A DNA stretch of 31,180 nt from a virus: positions 1 to 31,180 of the IMG/VR virus record IMGVR_UViG_3300032296_000343; one strand, given 5' to 3'. Shown piece by piece: positions 24,023 to 31,180 of the stretch. The notes under the pieces were generated by a model. That model saw nothing but the letters and a program-made list of their open reading frames with translations, made no database searches and was not told the origin of the DNA. The position numbers were made by a program, and so were the translations under genes. Positions within the stretch are counted from its first letter, which is position 1, and the number at the start of each line of letters is the position of its first letter.

Positions 24023-25615
24023 ATGGCAATTATATTACCTGGTGGATTTAACATAACTAACAACGAACCCGTTGATGCTAGAATAACATTAGCGGACCAG
24101 ACTGCCCGTTACGCTTTATCATCTGCTAATGTATATGAAGGGTTAATAGTTTTTCAACAAGATAATAACACAGTATGGGTATTAACTGATACTACAAATG
24201 TTGGAAATTCAAATGGTTGGACTCAATTACAAATAGGAAGTGTTAGTTCAAATCTTCCAGAAGGAGTAGTTTCGGGTTCTTCTCAATTAACATCTAGTTT
24301 TGCAAGATTAGGTGCGGTAAATACATTTACTGCTAATCAAACAATTAGCGGTTCATTAACTGTAACTCAAGATTTTGTAGTTTTGGGTTCATCATCTATA
24401 CAACATATTAGTTCATCTACTTTAGATATTGGAACTAATTTAATTACCGTAGCAGTAAATCAACCATCGGTAAGATTTGGTGGTATTGCAGTAATCGATA
24501 GTGGTTCCGCAGGACAATCTGGTTCATTCCTATATGATGCACTTCAAGATGAATTCATATTTGTACACAGAGGTAATGGAACAAATGTGACCTCATCCCA
24601 TTTTGTGTTAGGACCTGAAACATACGATGATTTAGGAAATGAAACCTATCTTACAAATAATAGAGTACCAAAAGGAAGTGGTAAAGAATACCTTAATGAT
24701 TCAAATATCACTGATACTGGAACTTTAATAACTCTTGGGTCAAATTCGGTTGTAAACGGAACATTTTACGCAACTGGAACTACATTAGTATCTGGTTCAT
24801 CACAAGTTTCGTATCCTAATTTATCAAATATACCTGCGGGTATTGTATCGGGTTCATCTCAAGTAATATCAATTTTAACTGAATTAAATACATTTTCTGC
24901 TTCTGCTAAAATTTCTATAGCAAATATAGAAACATTTACATCATCGGCAAATACTAGATTAGGTTTATTAGAAACTTCGACTGGAAGTTTAAATACATTT
25001 ACATCATCCATTAATACAACTATTAAAGATAAATTAAATACGGATGGTGTTGTTTCTGGTTCATCTCAAATCAATGTAGCATCCACAACGGGTGATATTG
25101 CATTAGGAACGAGAACATCTGGTAATTATGTTGCAACAATTACAGGTACTGCAAATCAAATCGTAGTAGCAGGTTCTGGATTGGAAAATGCAGCAATAAC
25201 TCTTTCCACACCACAAGATATTCATACATCGGCAAATCCACAATTCAATTCATTAGGTATAGGAACTGCTGCATCAACAACGGCTGGTGAGATTAGAGCA
25301 ACTGGAGATATTACTGCATTTTACTCATCCGATATCCGTTTAAAAGAAAATATCCAACCAATCCAAAATGCATTAGAAAAAGTTGAATCAATTAGTGGTA
25401 ACACATACGATTGGAAAGAAGGATATGATGAAATTCATTCTCACAAAGGAAACGATGTTGGAGTAATTGCACAAGAAATTGAACAAATACTTCCACAAAT
25501 TGTAACAAATAGAGATAACGGATTTAAAGCAGTTCAATATGAAAAAATAGTTCCATTACTAATTGAGGCAATCAAAGAATTATCAGCTAAAATTAAAGTA
25601 TTGGAAAATAAATAG
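24023..25615 (+). CDS. Tail fibre with C-terminal S74 intramolecular chaperone (first copy)
   Basis: The protein has 530 residues. The N-terminus (IILPGGFNITNNEPVDARIT) differs from the Mtd-like domain of its neighbours and has WVLTDTTNVGNSNGWTQLQI, a pattern I associate with attachment domains in other phage fibres. The middle contains VSGSSQ modules and SGNYVATITGT-type repeats. Residues 435-530 are the peptidase S74 domain (endosialidase chaperone): S435-S-D-I-R-L-K-E-N followed by GNTYDWKE, NDVGVIAQEIEQILPQIV and YEKIVPLLIEAIKEL, ending in a coiled coil. This domain assists trimer folding and is then cut off near the Ser-Asp motif. The stop is TAG. Confidence 0.88.
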   Translation: MAIILPGGFNITNNEPVDARITLADQTARYALSSANVYEGLIVFQQDNNTVWVLTDTTNVGNSNGWTQLQIGSVSSNLPEGVVSGSSQLTSSFARLGAVNTFTANQTISGSLTVTQDFVVLGSSSIQHISSSTLDIGTNLITVAVNQPSVRFGGIAVIDSGSAGQSGSFLYDALQDEFIFVHRGNGTNVTSSHFVLGPETYDDLGNETYLTNNRVPKGSGKEYLNDSNITDTGTLITLGSNSVVNGTFYATGTTLVSGSSQVSYPNLSNIPAGIVSGSSQVISILTELNTFSASAKISIANIETFTSSANTRLGLLETSTGSLNTFTSSINTTIKDKLNTDGVVSGSSQINVASTTGDIALGTRTSGNYVATITGTANQIVVAGSGLENAAITLSTPQDIHTSANPQFNSLGIGTAASTTAGEIRATGDITAFYSSDIRLKENIQPIQNALEKVESISGNTYDWKEGYDEIHSHKGNDVGVIAQEIEQILPQIVTNRDNGFKAVQYEKIVPLLIEAIKELSAKIKVLENK

Positions 25616-25616
25616 A

Positions 25617-25624
25617 TATTTATA
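25617..25624 (+). promoter_or_regulatory. Candidate late-promoter motif before the last S74 fibre
   Basis: AGATATTTATACACA begins just after the TAG stop, 47 bases before the next ATG. The rest of the 56-base gap is A-rich, ends in a run of eight A plus GG, and shows no hairpin. Confidence 0.4.
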
Positions 25625-25671
25625 CACATACATAATAATTTTATTAACGTACTAAAAAAAAGGTAAACTAG

Positions 25672-27804
25672 ATGGCACTTAAATTTAGACGTGGGACAAC
25701 CGCACAACAATCAGGTTCGTTAGCATTCGGAGAACCATTCGTAAACACAACATTAGGAACTTTATTAGTTGGTGGTCCAAACGGAGACATCGTTTTATCA
25801 TCTGCAGGTACAGGAAGTACCGGAAACTTCGGAGCAATTTCGGGTTCTGGTTTAGATATTACAGGTAATGCAAATATAGCAGGTAATTTAACATTAGGTG
25901 GAGCAATCACAATTGGTGATGCATCTGCCGATACTGTAAATGTTGTAGCATCTTTAAGTTCATCTCTTATCCCACAAACTTCAAACGCATTTGATTTAGG
26001 TTCTGCAACTAAAATTTGGAGAGACCTTTATATATCAACTGGTTCAATTAAATTTGTAGAAGGTAATTCTGTTGTAAAATCATTAAGTGCAGCAACATTA
26101 ACCGCATTAGAAGTAGCAACAGGTTCATCAAATGTATCGGTATCTGCATTAAACTCATTCAGTTCATCTCAACTAACTCAAAATAGTACATTAGCAACAT
26201 ATACGGGTTCAGTTGATACAAGGTTGACAGAAATCGGTGTAGTTAGTGGAAGTTTAATAACATCTGCGTCAGCTGCAAAAACTACAAATGATTCACAAGG
26301 TGTTTCAATAACAAATTTAAACTCTGCAACTGCTAGTTTATTAATTGAAACGGCTAATTTGGAAACATTTAGTGGTTCTGCATTAACAAGATTATCAGCA
26401 TTAGAAGTTGAAACAACTAATTTAGAATCATTCACATCTTCAATCAACACAACTATTAAGAGTAAGTTGGACGCAGATGGTGTAATTAGTGGTTCATCGC
26501 AATTAAATAATACTACTATTACAAATTTAACAATTACAAATTTAACAACTGTTAATCAAACGGCAAGTGTTTTATTTAGTAGTGGTTCAAACAAATTCGG
26601 TGATTTTAGTAATGATACACATGAATTCACAGGTTCGGTTCAAATAAGTGGTTCACTTACAACAATAGGCACATCAAATGCAACATCTTATAATGGTACA
26701 ATAAATGCAACTAATGGTGTAGTAAGTGGTTCATCGCAAGTAATTGATATATTATCATCATTAAATACATTTAGTGGTTCTCAACTAACTCAAAATAGTA
26801 CATTAGCAACATATACAGGTTCAGTTGATACAAGGTTGACAGAAATCGGTGTAGTTAGTGGTTCATTAATTTCTTCAGCATCAGCCGCTAAAACTACAAA
26901 CGACTCACAAGGAGTTTCAATAACAAATTTAAATACAACAACTGCGAGTTTATTAATTGAAACCGCTAATTTAGAATCATTTAGTGGTTCTGCATTAACT
27001 AGATTATCAGCATTAGAAGTTGAAACCGCTAATTTGGAAACATTTAGTGGTTCTGCATTAACAAGATTAAGTAATTTAGAAGGTACAGATTTTACTATCA
27101 CATTGACTGGAGATGTAACGGGTGCAGGTACTGTAACTAATTTGGGTAGCGTATCATTCGCAACTACGATAGCTGCAAATTCAGTAGCATTAGGAACTGA
27201 TACAACTGGTGATTATGTTGCAAGTATGACAGCCGGAGCGGGTATCACAGTAGGAACTGCAACGGGTGAAGGTTCAACTCCTGTTATTACAAATACTGGT
27301 GTAACTTCAAACGTAGCAGGAACAGGTGTAACTGTAAGTGGAGCAACGGGAGCAGTAACAATATCAATTGGACAAGCAGTAGCAACTTCATCTGATGTTA
27401 GATTTAACTCTTTGGGAATTGGAATGGCAGCATCCGCTACGGCAGGTAGAATTGATGCGGCAAATGATGTTGTAGCATTCTCATCTTCTGATATTCGTTT
27501 CAAAGAGAACATAAAACCAATTGAAAACGCAATCGACAAAATCAGAAAGATTAGTGGTAACACATACGATTGGAAAGAAGAAAATAAAGTTGAGCACGGA
27601 TACGAAGGAAACGATGTGGGTGTAATTGCACAAGAAATTGAAGCAGTATTACCACAATTAGTTCAGACAAGAGAAAGTGGATTCAAAGCAGTTAAATACG
27701 ATAAGTTAGTAGCATTACTAATTGAAGGTATTAAAGAACAACAATTACAAATAGAGCAATTAAGAATAGATTTAAATAATTGTAGAAATAACAAAGGTTT
27801 ATAA
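25672..27804 (+). CDS. Tail fibre with Mtd-like N-terminus and S74 chaperone (second copy)
   Basis: The protein has 710 residues. The N-terminus (LKFRRGTTAQQSGSLAFGEP) is the RRGT-type attachment domain. The shaft has two copies of the QLTQNSTLATYTGSVDTRLT / EIGVVSGSL unit 204 residues apart, almost identical at DNA level, and a three-fold FSGSALTRLSALEVET repeat. The C-terminal domain (604-710) is a second peptidase S74 chaperone: SSSDIRFKENIKPIENAIDK, GNTYDWKE, NDVGVIAQEIEAVLPQLV, closing with a coiled coil. A 31-base DNA match links it with the S74 domain of the previous fibre (25391-25421 and 27550-27580), so the two tips can recombine. The next gene (glycosyltransferase) begins three bases after this stop. 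Confidence 0.88.
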   Translation: MALKFRRGTTAQQSGSLAFGEPFVNTTLGTLLVGGPNGDIVLSSAGTGSTGNFGAISGSGLDITGNANIAGNLTLGGAITIGDASADTVNVVASLSSSLIPQTSNAFDLGSATKIWRDLYISTGSIKFVEGNSVVKSLSAATLTALEVATGSSNVSVSALNSFSSSQLTQNSTLATYTGSVDTRLTEIGVVSGSLITSASAAKTTNDSQGVSITNLNSATASLLIETANLETFSGSALTRLSALEVETTNLESFTSSINTTIKSKLDADGVISGSSQLNNTTITNLTITNLTTVNQTASVLFSSGSNKFGDFSNDTHEFTGSVQISGSLTTIGTSNATSYNGTINATNGVVSGSSQVIDILSSLNTFSGSQLTQNSTLATYTGSVDTRLTEIGVVSGSLISSASAAKTTNDSQGVSITNLNTTTASLLIETANLESFSGSALTRLSALEVETANLETFSGSALTRLSNLEGTDFTITLTGDVTGAGTVTNLGSVSFATTIAANSVALGTDTTGDYVASMTAGAGITVGTATGEGSTPVITNTGVTSNVAGTGVTVSGATGAVTISIGQAVATSSDVRFNSLGIGMAASATAGRIDAANDVVAFSSSDIRFKENIKPIENAIDKIRKISGNTYDWKEENKVEHGYEGNDVGVIAQEIEAVLPQLVQTRESGFKAVKYDKLVALLIEGIKEQQLQIEQLRIDLNNCRNNKGL

Positions 27805-27807
27805 TTA

Positions 27808-28806
27808 ATGTATGATGTATACTACACCACCGCTGGAGGACCTTGGTTCAATAGCGGTGCTGATATGTGGGTAACCGAATGGATAAAAGAAGTGGCTCCT
27901 CATTTAGAAGTAAAGCCACTTCTTCTTTTCCATAGACATAGACCCACCAACTATGAAGAATTTCCAATTGATATTGACCACATTTGGGAAACATCTGAAG
28001 ATGAAATTATAAAAGTATTTGAAGGTGCAAGACGGATACATATTCTTCATGGTCATTACACTCCAACCAAAGCTATTCATCAAAATTTGGAAAAGATTGA
28101 TTCAATTATTTTCCATAATTTAACAAAAGTGTCTTTATTGGCACAAATGGAAAAAGATGAATATCTTCATTGGTATGGTAATTGGGAATATGAAAGTGAA
28201 TTAATTAATAAAATTAAAAATAAAGTTTGGGTAGGATTATACCATTTTCCATACGAAACAGAAAATTTATATCACATTCCAAATGTATATAAATTTACAC
28301 AAAATAAAGAACTTTCTAAATCTATTGAGATAGGATATGCCGCAAGAGTAGAAGGTAGAAAGAATGTTGAATATATGGATGGATTGGTTGGATTTATTTC
28401 TACAAATTCAGAAACATTCAACAAATACTATAAAAAGAAATATGGCTTCAAATTCGAAAAGTCAAAGGTTTACAAATTTGATTACAAATTTAAAGAAAGG
28501 TTCTATGGACTTGATTGGGGAATCTCTCATTCTTGTTTTGAGTACGAACCCTTCGGATACGGTATATTTGAGGCAGTGGATTGGTGTAAGCTTCCCATAT
28601 TACATAAAGACTGGCATGTTCCACTTGACTACAAATACAAAGCTAGTGATGCGGAAACATTTAAGCAGGCCTACCAAACGATTTGTGAGGATGATTACGA
28701 AACCCGTAAAACAGAATTTGAAAAACTTAAAAGTTGGATGATAAACCACTTTTCAAACAAAGAAGTATGGAAAGAAAAACTTTTAGATATTTATAACGGA
28801 GAATAA
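27808..28806 (+). CDS. GT-B-fold glycosyltransferase (GT4-like) in the fibre cassette
   Basis: The protein has 332 residues and is soluble. Its composition is quite unlike the Ser/Thr-rich fibres around it: rich in Lys, Tyr, Trp, Glu and His. The C-terminal half has the GT-B/GT4 nucleotide-sugar signatures GYAARVEGRKN (177-187) and EYEPFGYGIFEAVDW (245-259; the E-P-F-G-x4-E motif). The N-terminal half is Rossmann-like (HILHGHYTP, IFHNLTKVS). It probably transfers a sugar from an activated donor. It starts three bases after the S74 fibre stop and ends 11 bases before the Hint/LamG gene, so it is co-expressed with adhesins. That suggests modification of fibre Ser/Thr or host glycans. The substrate is unknown. 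Confidence 0.75.
   Translation: MYDVYYTTAGGPWFNSGADMWVTEWIKEVAPHLEVKPLLLFHRHRPTNYEEFPIDIDHIWETSEDEIIKVFEGARRIHILHGHYTPTKAIHQNLEKIDSIIFHNLTKVSLLAQMEKDEYLHWYGNWEYESELINKIKNKVWVGLYHFPYETENLYHIPNVYKFTQNKELSKSIEIGYAARVEGRKNVEYMDGLVGFISTNSETFNKYYKKKYGFKFEKSKVYKFDYKFKERFYGLDWGISHSCFEYEPFGYGIFEAVDWCKLPILHKDWHVPLDYKYKASDAETFKQAYQTICEDDYETRKTEFEKLKSWMINHFSNKEVWKEKLLDIYNGE
28788..28795 (+). promoter_or_regulatory. Candidate late-promoter motif within the end of the glycosyltransferase gene
   Basis: AGATATTTATAACGG overlaps the last codons of the glycosyltransferase (D-I-Y-N-G). It lies 22 bases before the next start, the same distance as the intergenic copies. Confidence 0.35.
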
Positions 28807-28817
28807 TACATACGAAT

Positions 28818-30548
28818 ATGCCAAGAACTAATTTATCATTAGGAAATTTATTTAGAGCGGTTAGTGGTTCAAACAGAGCCGGAGCAGTTTCATTGGGAGG
28901 ATTATCAGGCGGAGCTTCAAATAGTTCACTAACTTCATTTGCAATAGACTCCGTAACACCAAACTTACCAACTTTTACTTATATAGTAGAATCTACAACA
29001 GAAACCGCAACATTCTCATTTGGGACAGCGGGTTCATTGCATGGTTCGAAAGTAGGTAGTGTAGCTGCAAATTACACCGCATCTTTTAATAACGCAAACT
29101 TTACAGTAGGTTCTCCAACATTAGGTGCATCTCCGTCATTTCCAATCACTCCCGCATCTATTGCACAATCAACATATTCGGAAGCATCTTCAGTATTGAC
29201 TTTAAATTATGCCGATGGTTATAATTTGGCAGCAACTGGATATAACACACCATCTACCAAAACCTTATTTGCAGTAGATGTTTATAATACAATTAACCAA
29301 CCAGATTTCTGTTTACTATTTGGAACAAAAATAACTAAAGCAGATGGTACTATTGTAAATGTAGAAGACCTTTCAGTAGGTGATACTATTAAAGCATGGG
29401 TACCTGATGGTTTACCTGATGAAGACCAGGATCCAGAATCAGACCAAGTTGATTGGAGATTCTATATGTTAGAAAATCAATCTGGTTCATATCAAGAAGT
29501 AAATGTAGCAGATATTGTATTTAACTTTGCAAGTGGATATTACGATTTAAATGGTGGATTGATAAAAGCAACTGGCACTCACCCTCTTTGGGTTTGGGAT
29601 TCTGAAATCGAAAAATATCGTTTTAAGAATATCGAAGATGTATTAATTGGTGATTTAGTAGTAACATACGATTCGGTAACTGGTTTAAATGAGGTAGAAA
29701 TTACTGATATTGAAGTAATAATTGAAGATGTTGAAATCGTAACACTTAATGTGGAAAATGCTGACGTTTATTTGGCAAACGGTATCATATCTCATAACAA
29801 AGGTACAACTACACAACCATATATCCCATCTTCTGGATTAAGATTATATGCTGACCAATATAAAACGGCATCTTATAATTCAGGTTCTGCAGCAGCAGAC
29901 TGGTTAGATTTGAGTGGATATAATACAGGTGTTAGACCTGCAGGTGTTATAAACGATGCGGGAATTACGGGTGGTAATCCAACATCTACAAATGGTGCAA
30001 ATAAGAAAGCATCTTTTGTAACATTTAACGGAAGTAACCAATTCTTCTATAAAGATACTACAACAAATATTAACGGAGGATACTCTCAGTTCAATACAAA
30101 CACAGGTACAATTCACGTTTGGGTTAGACCAACTGCAGCATCAATAGGTTCAGCTTCAAGATGTATTTTTGATTATGCAGGATTTTATCAATTATTTATT
30201 GAATCAACCGATAACTCTGCATATAATAGAGTTAGATTTAATGGTAGTTCATTAGGAAACTCAGGTCAATTTACAACATCTTTAGCAGTTGGAACAAACT
30301 ATTTAATTTCAGCAACATTCCAACCAAGTGGTACTGTAACGGTTTATGTAGATGGTTCATCTGTTGGAACATTTACATCTTCAGCATTTACTGCACCATC
30401 ATCTACTAACTTTGTAACGATTGGAACAAATAGTGCAAGAACAATATTTTGGAATGGTGGTATTCAAGCGGTATTGTTTTACAATGTATTACAAAATGCA
30501 GCAACGGTTCAACAAGTATATAACCATTTCTCAGTAGCATTAAAGTAA
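28818..30548 (+). CDS. Virion adhesin with internal Hint (intein-like) domain and C-terminal LamG lectin domain
   Basis: The protein has 576 residues in three parts. Residues 1-164: Gly/Ser/Ala-rich N-terminus (SLGNLFRAVSGSNRAG) and an Ig-like beta domain. Residues 165-327: a Hint/intein-like domain starting at Cys165 (DFCLLFGTKITKADG), with VEDLSVGD, the T-x-x-H motif (T252-GTH255, then PLWVW), and the C-terminal block VYLANGIISHN ending at His326-Asn327. The residue after Asn is Lys, not Cys, Ser or Thr, and no homing endonuclease is present, so it resembles bacterial intein-like domains that cleave rather than splice. Residues 331-576: LamG/concanavalin-like domain (FVTFNGSNQFF, TIHVWVRP, GIQAVLFYNVLQNAATVQQVYNH). 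Autocleavage could release or expose the lectin. Confidence 0.82.
   Translation: MPRTNLSLGNLFRAVSGSNRAGAVSLGGLSGGASNSSLTSFAIDSVTPNLPTFTYIVESTTETATFSFGTAGSLHGSKVGSVAANYTASFNNANFTVGSPTLGASPSFPITPASIAQSTYSEASSVLTLNYADGYNLAATGYNTPSTKTLFAVDVYNTINQPDFCLLFGTKITKADGTIVNVEDLSVGDTIKAWVPDGLPDEDQDPESDQVDWRFYMLENQSGSYQEVNVADIVFNFASGYYDLNGGLIKATGTHPLWVWDSEIEKYRFKNIEDVLIGDLVVTYDSVTGLNEVEITDIEVIIEDVEIVTLNVENADVYLANGIISHNKGTTTQPYIPSSGLRLYADQYKTASYNSGSAAADWLDLSGYNTGVRPAGVINDAGITGGNPTSTNGANKKASFVTFNGSNQFFYKDTTTNINGGYSQFNTNTGTIHVWVRPTAASIGSASRCIFDYAGFYQLFIESTDNSAYNRVRFNGSSLGNSGQFTTSLAVGTNYLISATFQPSGTVTVYVDGSSVGTFTSSAFTAPSSTNFVTIGTNSARTIFWNGGIQAVLFYNVLQNAATVQQVYNHFSVALK
29310..29798 (+). other. Hint domain coding segment (Cys165 to Asn327)
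   Basis: This 163-codon insert within the lectin-type virion protein has the size of a mini-intein. Visible catalytic positions are the first Cys (TGT at 29310), the block-B TxxH, the penultimate His and the terminal Asn (AAC at 29796). The missing +1 nucleophile predicts N- and/or C-terminal cleavage rather than splicing. Confidence 0.8.
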
Positions 30549-30573
30549 TATTTGGTGTTTTGGAATAAAAAAA

Positions 30574-30583
30574 TATATTTATA
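30574..30583 (+). promoter_or_regulatory. Candidate late-promoter motif before the tail sheath gene
   Basis: TATATTTATA lies in the 70-base gap, 35 bases before the sheath ATG. The surrounding gap is A/T-rich without a hairpin terminator, so transcription from the fibre unit may also read in. Confidence 0.45.
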
Positions 30584-30618
30584 TTAGATTAAAACTAACT
30601 TATTAAATTTAAGATAAC

Positions 30619-31180
30619 ATGGCAGAAAAATTAGTATCTCCTGGTGTATTTACGAGAGAAAATGATTTATCATTTTTACAACAAGGTGTTGCAAACATTG
30701 GAGCAGCATTCGTAGGACCTTTTTTAGAAGGACCAATAGTTCCAACAATAGTAAATTCACAAGCAGAATTTGAAACATTATTTGGTAAAGCAGATGGTAC
30801 ATATTATACTCCTTTGGCAGTACAAAATTATTTAAGAGAAGCAGGAACTGCAACAATTTGTAGAGTAGCAGGTGTTGGTGGTTATACCGAAACCGCTCCT
30901 TTATTATTAACTGCAACTTCTGGTTCAGTATCAGCATCTTTAGGTATTCTTTTCAATACTTCAGGAAGTGCTAATGCTGGATTTGGAACTGCACAATGTA
31001 CAGGTTCAATCGCAGGTGGCGGTGATTTCGTATTAAGAGGTACGGGATTAGATGTATCAGCATCTTTAGATTCATCTGATGCTAGTGATATTGAAGCAGT
31101 ATTTGGTAATTCTGCGTTTGGTAGTAAGAGCCCATATGTTTATGGATTCTTCAAAAACGCATCTATGACATTTAACTCAA
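30619..31180 (+). CDS. 18: Tail sheath protein (T4 gp18-like), 3' end cut by window edge
   Basis: The first 187 residues are visible. The start MAEKLVSPGVFTRENDLSFL is the typical sheath N-terminus (SPGV...E-D-S), followed by NIGAAFVGPFLEGP, then a VNSQAEFETLFGK segment and YYTPLAVQNYLREAG with a CRVAGVGG strand. This is the canonical opening of T4-like contractile sheath proteins, which polymerise around the tail tube and contract at infection. A Ser/Ala/Gly-rich insertion (SGSVSASLGILFNTSGSANA) follows. The ATG is at gataacATGGC. The frame stays open to the window end, so this is a partial gene. Confidence 0.92.
   Translation, partial: MAEKLVSPGVFTRENDLSFLQQGVANIGAAFVGPFLEGPIVPTIVNSQAEFETLFGKADGTYYTPLAVQNYLREAGTATICRVAGVGGYTETAPLLLTATSGSVSASLGILFNTSGSANAGFGTAQCTGSIAGGGDFVLRGTGLDVSASLDSSDASDIEAVFGNSAFGSKSPYVYGFFKNASMTFNS

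Noticed and set aside
16160-27563. Long antisense open frames opposite the fibre genes (for example 16496-16942, 26790-27101, 27213-27563 on the minus strand)
   Set aside because: They mirror the repetitive Ser/Thr/Gly codons of the fibres, recur wherever the repeats recur, have no start context, and encode no recognisable protein.
28364-28741. Second forward frame inside the glycosyltransferase gene
   Set aside because: It is fully contained in a well-supported gene with GT-B motifs, and its translation shows no family features.
29310-29798. A splicing intein with homing endonuclease
   Set aside because: There is no room for an endonuclease domain, no LAGLIDADG or HNH motif, and the residue after the terminal Asn is Lys, not Cys, Ser or Thr.
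13060-30548. Diversity-generating retroelement acting on the Mtd-like fibres
   Set aside because: No reverse transcriptase gene, no template repeat and no adenine-biased variable repeat near a C-type lectin end. Only the N-terminal domain is Mtd-like. A DGR elsewhere in the genome cannot be excluded.
1-31180. Alternative genetic code (TAA read as an amino acid)
   Set aside because: Nearly all genes end in TAA, two in TAG and one in TGA, each immediately before the next gene or a terminator. Reassignment would fuse most of them.

Overview
The window is one co-directional (+ strand) stretch of the virion-morphogenesis region of a T4-like contractile-tailed phage (myovirus). It is AT-rich, has no RNA genes that I can recognise, and has no host-like metabolic genes. 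Recognisable T4-type landmarks are the prohead protease gp21, prohead scaffold gp22, major capsid protein gp23, neck proteins resembling gp13 and gp14, tail terminator gp15, and the start of tail sheath gp18 at the right edge. Start codons are almost never preceded by a Shine-Dalgarno sequence. They sit instead in A-rich leaders (aaaATG, aaTATGGC). Together with a Bacteroidota-type ribosomal protein bS21, this points to a host in Bacteroidota, probably a flavobacterium-like marine or freshwater bacterium. The host assignment is an inference.

Layout. (1) 1-5532: a head-assembly block of small, mostly unrecognised proteins (one DUF3008-like, one with an EF-hand loop, one with a membrane segment), then the prohead protease, further small proteins including one with the ferroxidase-ligand spacing of Dps, and finally a phage-encoded bS21. 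The block ends at an intrinsic terminator (5566-5589). (2) 5590-8650: a leader, the very acidic scaffold protein, and the major capsid gene, which carries a single in-frame TAA at 7694-7696; a terminator follows. (3) 8651-9357: one protein alone between two terminators, a candidate capsid decoration or fibre protein. (4) 9358-13056: neck and tail-completion genes plus two unrecognised genes. (5) 13060-30548: about 17.5 kb of tail-fibre or adhesin genes. They are Ser/Thr/Gly-rich and built from shared modules: a common N-terminal attachment domain, SGS/SSAQ repeats, heptad-type 21-residue repeats, a delta-60 beta-propeller, LamG-like lectin domains, two C-terminal S74 intramolecular chaperones and a Hint (intein-like) autoprocessing domain. 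A GT-B glycosyltransferase gene lies inside this cassette. (6) 30619 onward: the tail sheath, cut by the window edge.

How it fits together. Protease, scaffold and capsid proteins build the prohead. Several neighbouring small proteins start with short basic/hydrophobic leaders ending in L-x-E, the type of site gp21 proteases cut, so they may be internal head proteins. Neck proteins close the filled head and join it to the sheathed tail, and the fibre cassette supplies host recognition. A TATTTATA-type motif recurs just upstream of at least eight genes and is a candidate late-promoter element. The observations most worth following are the phage bS21 next to the capsid operon in a genome without Shine-Dalgarno sites, the stop codon inside the capsid gene, the Hint domain inside a virion lectin protein, the Dps-like protein among the head genes, and the glycosyltransferase within the Ser/Thr-rich fibre cluster. 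No gene-free stretch exceeds 300 bases; the longest (5533-5702) holds a terminator and the scaffold leader.
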